Shown one piece after another: positions 5,252 through 6,757 of a stretch of 6,757 nucleotides of DNA. Position 1 is the stretch's first letter; each line of letters opens with the position of its first letter. The notes under the pieces were generated by a model, which saw nothing but the letters and a program-made list of their open reading frames with translations, made no database searches and was not told where the DNA came from. Where the stretch lies: contig JASHQP010000332.1 in assembly GCA_030039095.1 (NCBI GenBank), forward strand, positions 1 to 6,757, given 5' to 3'. Source of the stretch: Streptosporangiaceae bacterium (lineage in GTDB: Bacteria; Actinomycetota; Actinomycetes; Streptosporangiales; Streptosporangiaceae). Made by a program: the position numbers and the translations under genes.

Positions 5252-6055
5252 TCAGGGCAGTTCCGCCGCGAACGCCGCGACCGCCGCGTTGAAGGCCTCG
5301 CTCTCCTCCCAGAACGGGCAGTGGCTGGACGCCGGGAACGTCTGCAGCTTGCTGCCGGGCACGCGCTCGGCGATGTAGGCACCGGCCCGCGGGCTCGTGA
5401 GCTTGTCGTCCTCACCGAACAGGACCAGCGTGGGGACGTCGATCTGCGGCAGGAAGTCACGGTAGTCGCGCAGCGTCTGGTCGAGCAGGATCGTGCTGCC
5501 GATCACGGGCGGGACCTGCAAGATCTCGGCGGTCATCCACTTCAGTGCCTCGGCGTCCGGCTCATGGAGCATGAGCTGGCTGAACTCGGCCACGACCTCC
5601 GCCTGTTCCGTCTGCAGCTGCACGTTCGTGTCGCGCAGGTCGTTCATCGTGAACACGCCGAACTCGTAGCCATCCCAGGCGAAGTCCGACGGTGGCTGGT
5701 CGACGATCACCAGCCCGGCGACGGCGTCCTTGCCGTAGGCGCTGAGGTACTCGTAGCCGACCATCGCGCCCATCGACCAGCCGACCAGCACCGGCCGCTC
5801 GACCGACAGCTCGGCCAGGATCGCGTGCAGATCGGCCGCGTACTGCGGCACCGTGTGGCCGTGCAGCACCTTCTCCGAGGCGCCGTGCCCGCGCAGGTCC
5901 GGGACGACCACCCGGAAGCTCTCGGACAGCTCGGGCACCTGGCGCTGGAAAAACCGGCCGCTCATCGTCCAGCCGTGGATGAGGACGATCGGCCGCCCGC
6001 TCCCCGCCGTCTCCACCGAGAACGTGACGTTGTTGACGCGCACCTGCTGAGTCAT
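5252..6055 (-). CDS. alpha/beta fold hydrolase
   Basis: This 267-residue protein has the full alpha/beta hydrolase set. HGW at 27-29 forms the oxyanion hole, with VVPDLRGHGAS at 50-60. The nucleophile elbow GWSMG carries S94, the acid is D217 in FGEDDKLTS, and the base is H245 in SSHCPFWEE. A cap region lies between ~125 and 200. The pattern resembles the haloperoxidase/esterase/lactonase branch, and the motifs do not separate these; a Ser nucleophile argues against haloalkane dehalogenase and epoxide hydrolase, which use Asp. No signal peptide, so it is cytoplasmic. ATG 6055 has AGAGGG seven bases upstream. It is the first gene of the operon with the SDR and luciferase-like enzymes, so it may open an ester or lactone made or used by them (inference). 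Confidence 0.92.
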   Translation of the reverse strand: MTQQVRVNNVTFSVETAGSGRPIVLIHGWTMSGRFFQRQVPELSESFRVVVPDLRGHGASEKVLHGHTVPQYAADLHAILAELSVERPVLVGWSMGAMVGYEYLSAYGKDAVAGLVIVDQPPSDFAWDGYEFGVFTMNDLRDTNVQLQTEQAEVVAEFSQLMLHEPDAEALKWMTAEILQVPPVIGSTILLDQTLRDYRDFLPQIDVPTLVLFGEDDKLTSPRAGAYIAERVPGSKLQTFPASSHCPFWEESEAFNAAVAAFAAELP

Positions 6056-6094
6056 GGGCTATCCCTCTCGGGTAAGGGCATTCTGTCGTGGACT

Positions 6095-6112
6095 GACGTG
6101 GGGCGCCACGTC
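6095..6112. promoter_or_regulatory. 18-bp inverted repeat upstream of the hydrolase operon
   Basis: GACGTGG (6095-6101) and its exact complement CCACGTC (6106-6112) flank GGCG. It lies 40 bases before the hydrolase start codon on the minus strand, a natural place for an operator; a four-base-loop hairpin in the leader RNA is the other reading. There is no clear -35/-10 pair beside it (CAGAAT at 6083-6078 is a poor -10), and no regulator gene adjoins the operon. Confidence 0.5.
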
Positions 6113-6172
6113 GTGAGCAGAGCGGGCGGCCCACCTGTGCCGGACGCCGACCCAGGCCGTTTCATAGCCGAT

Positions 6173-6212
6173 CTGCGCGTGGAGTTCGTGACCCAGCTGC
6201 GCGTAGAGGTCG
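6173..6212. repeat. pair of imperfect 16-base direct repeats
   Basis: CTGCGCGTGGAGTTCG (6173-6188) and CTGCGCGTAGAGGTCG (6197-6212) match at 14 of 16 bases, 24 bases apart. The spacing is a multiple of three, and the plus frame reads LRVEF then LRVEV. This may be a scrap of old coding sequence or chance. No function is evident. Confidence 0.4.
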
Positions 6213-6327
6213 CAGCCGGCCAGCATGCCGGCGCACAGGTCACGGTCACTGGCACCGGGAGCGCCGGATGCGGCGGCCACGCACCCGAACTCGACCCCCC
6301 GGCTGCAGCCACGCCGCCTCCCAACAG

Positions 6328-6372
6328 GCCCGCTCCAGCAGGCCGGCTCCAGCACGCCCGCTCCAGCAGGCC
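6328..6372. repeat. 14-bp tandem repeat, about 3.2 copies
   Basis: GCCCGCTCCAGCAG (6328-6341) is followed directly by GCCGGCTCCAGCAC (6342-6355), then GCCCGCTCCAGCAG again (6356-6369) and the start of a fourth copy. The outer copies are identical and the middle one differs at two bases. A 14-base period does not keep frame, so it is not a peptide repeat; slippage in non-coding DNA is likely. Confidence 0.75.
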
Positions 6373-6392
6373 CGCCACCCATTGCCCGCCCC

Positions 6393-6439
6393 TTAACAGT
6401 CCTTTGGTCTAAGTATCATACCTTTGCCTGCGGGGTCAA
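6393..6439. promoter_or_regulatory. possible divergent promoter island
   Basis: This is the most AT-rich spot in the right end. On the minus strand TTGACC (6439-6434), 16 bases, GATACT (6417-6412) form a plausible promoter that would serve the hydrolase operon with a leader of ~350 bases. On the plus strand TTAACA (6393-6398), 15 bases, TATCAT (6414-6419) form a weaker one facing the repeat array. The two -10 elements overlap in a small palindrome, GTAT-C-ATAC (6413-6421). Orientation and use are uncertain. Confidence 0.4.
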
Positions 6440-6448
6440 GGCTGCCCG

Positions 6449-6730
6449 GTGAGGCCGCGTCCGGTCGGCCAGCCTGACAGCAACGGCCCGGCGCTCCCCC
6501 TGGAACGACAGCAACGCCCCGGTGCCCCCGGAACGACAGCAACCCCGGTGCCCCCGGAACGACAGCAACGCGGCGGTGAACAACCCCAATGCGGCGGTGA
6601 ACAACCCCAACGCGGCGGTGACGACCCCTGGAACGACAGCAATGGGCCGGCGCTGCTGCTAGAACGACAGCGGCGGGCCGGCGACACTAGCCGACCTGCC
6701 GGGCCGCCCTCTTCAGAGCAACCGGAATGA
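6449..6730 (+). CDS. doubtful 93-codon reading frame spanning the repeat array
   Basis: A GTG-started frame with AAGG seven bases upstream runs through the whole array to TGA at 6728-6730. The product is Pro, Gln, Gly and Arg-rich and internally repetitive: DSNGPALPLERQQR near the start, GGEQPQ twice in the middle, DSNGPALLLERQRR near the end. No domain is recognised. Against coding: third-base GC is clearly lower than in the window's firm genes, several repeats change frame, and minus-strand frames are open here too. For coding: the two diverged copies of the 47-base end repeat differ mainly at third codon positions, and a weak promoter stands upstream. I keep it as a low-confidence entry. 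Confidence 0.2.
   Translation: MRPRPVGQPDSNGPALPLERQQRPGAPGTTATPVPPERQQRGGEQPQCGGEQPQRGGDDPWNDSNGPALLLERQRRAGDTSRPAGPPSSEQPE
6476..6682. repeat. array of short direct repeats with core GAACRACnnCAAY
   Basis: Full copies of the 13-base core start at 6503, 6531, 6557 (all GAACGACAGCAAC), 6578 and 6599 (GAACAACCCCAAY) and 6631 (GAACGACAGCAAT). A 3'-diverged copy starts at 6662 and a 5'-truncated one at 6476. Spacings are 28, 26, 21, 21, 32 and 31 bases. The two middle copies belong to a perfect 21-bp tandem unit (6570-6590 and 6591-6611, differing at one base) with a third, decayed unit from 6612. The two ends (6476-6522 and 6636-6682) are related over 47 bases at 37 positions. Repeats are too short and too close for a CRISPR array, and no dyad symmetry is seen in the core. 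It may be a dispersed non-coding repeat family or an iteron-like protein-binding array. Confidence 0.75.
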
Positions 6731-6757
6731 CCGATTCGCCGCTTTTAGCCAACCAGT

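Larger units (their letters stand above)
6056..6757. other. about 700-base stretch without a convincing conventional gene
   Basis: This stretch holds, in order: an 18-bp palindrome close to the hydrolase start, a pair of 16-base direct repeats, a 14-bp tandem repeat, an AT-richer promoter-like island near 6393-6439, and an array of short direct repeats to about 6682. No frame has the strong third-base GC bias seen in the window's real genes. The last ~70 bases show nothing I can name. Confidence 0.6.

Noticed and set aside
4360..5292. Plus-strand open frame of 310 codons
   Set aside because: It is antisense to the SDR gene and the start of the oxidoreductase gene; no motif, so a shadow.
4925..6412. 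Long plus-strand open frame of 495 codons
   Set aside because: It is antisense to the SDR and hydrolase genes, both of which have complete catalytic motifs. The plus-strand product has no recognisable domain and an Arg/His-rich shadow composition.
6476..6682. CRISPR array
   Set aside because: The repeated core is only ~13 bases, the gaps are 8-19 bases and are themselves similar to one another, and no cas gene is present.

Overview
The window is very GC-rich, with most codons ending in G or C. It also carries a gene of the F420-dependent luciferase-like family and promoters that start transcription at the start codon. Together these point to a chromosomal segment of a high-GC actinobacterium; genus cannot be judged from the sequence alone.

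Layout, left to right. (1) The 3' end of an HrpA-type DEAH helicase gene (1-479, +). It meets, tail to tail, a class I SAM-dependent O-methyltransferase gene (476-1138, -); the two stop codons share one CTAG. (2) The methyltransferase is divergent from a TetR-family regulator (1201-1803, +). Between them is a 22-bp near-perfect palindrome (1149-1170), placed between the -35 and -10 of the methyltransferase promoter and over the -35 region of the tetR promoter. Both genes look leaderless. (3) A Tat-exported FAD amine oxidase gene reduced to its two ends (1892-2394, +): the FAD-binding N-terminus is joined out of frame to the family's C-terminus. (4) A compact Phd/YefM-VapC toxin-antitoxin pair (2442-3144, +) with its own extended -10 promoter and a direct/inverted operator repeat. 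(5) A small two-helix membrane protein gene (3199-3480, +), meeting the next gene at another shared CTAG. (6) A three-gene minus-strand operon read from 6055 down to 3477: alpha/beta hydrolase, short-chain dehydrogenase/reductase, F420-type luciferase-like oxidoreductase. (7) About 700 bases with no clear gene (6056-6757): an 18-bp palindrome ahead of the operon, a 14-bp tandem repeat, an AT-richer promoter-like island, and an array of eight short direct repeats.

Working together: the TetR/methyltransferase pair looks like a self-contained switch in which the regulator represses the methyltransferase and probably itself until a ligand is bound. The three enzymes of the minus-strand operon are probably steps on one small-molecule substrate (alcohol/ketone redox, flavin- or F420-dependent redox, ester or lactone hydrolysis), but the substrate cannot be read from the sequence. 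The toxin-antitoxin pair follows a deleted gene and has less biased codon use than its neighbours, so it may be a newcomer. The least explained part is the repeat array at 6476-6682. It joins two repeat subfamilies with a common core, and its two ends carry a diverged 47-base duplication whose differences fall mostly in one codon position.
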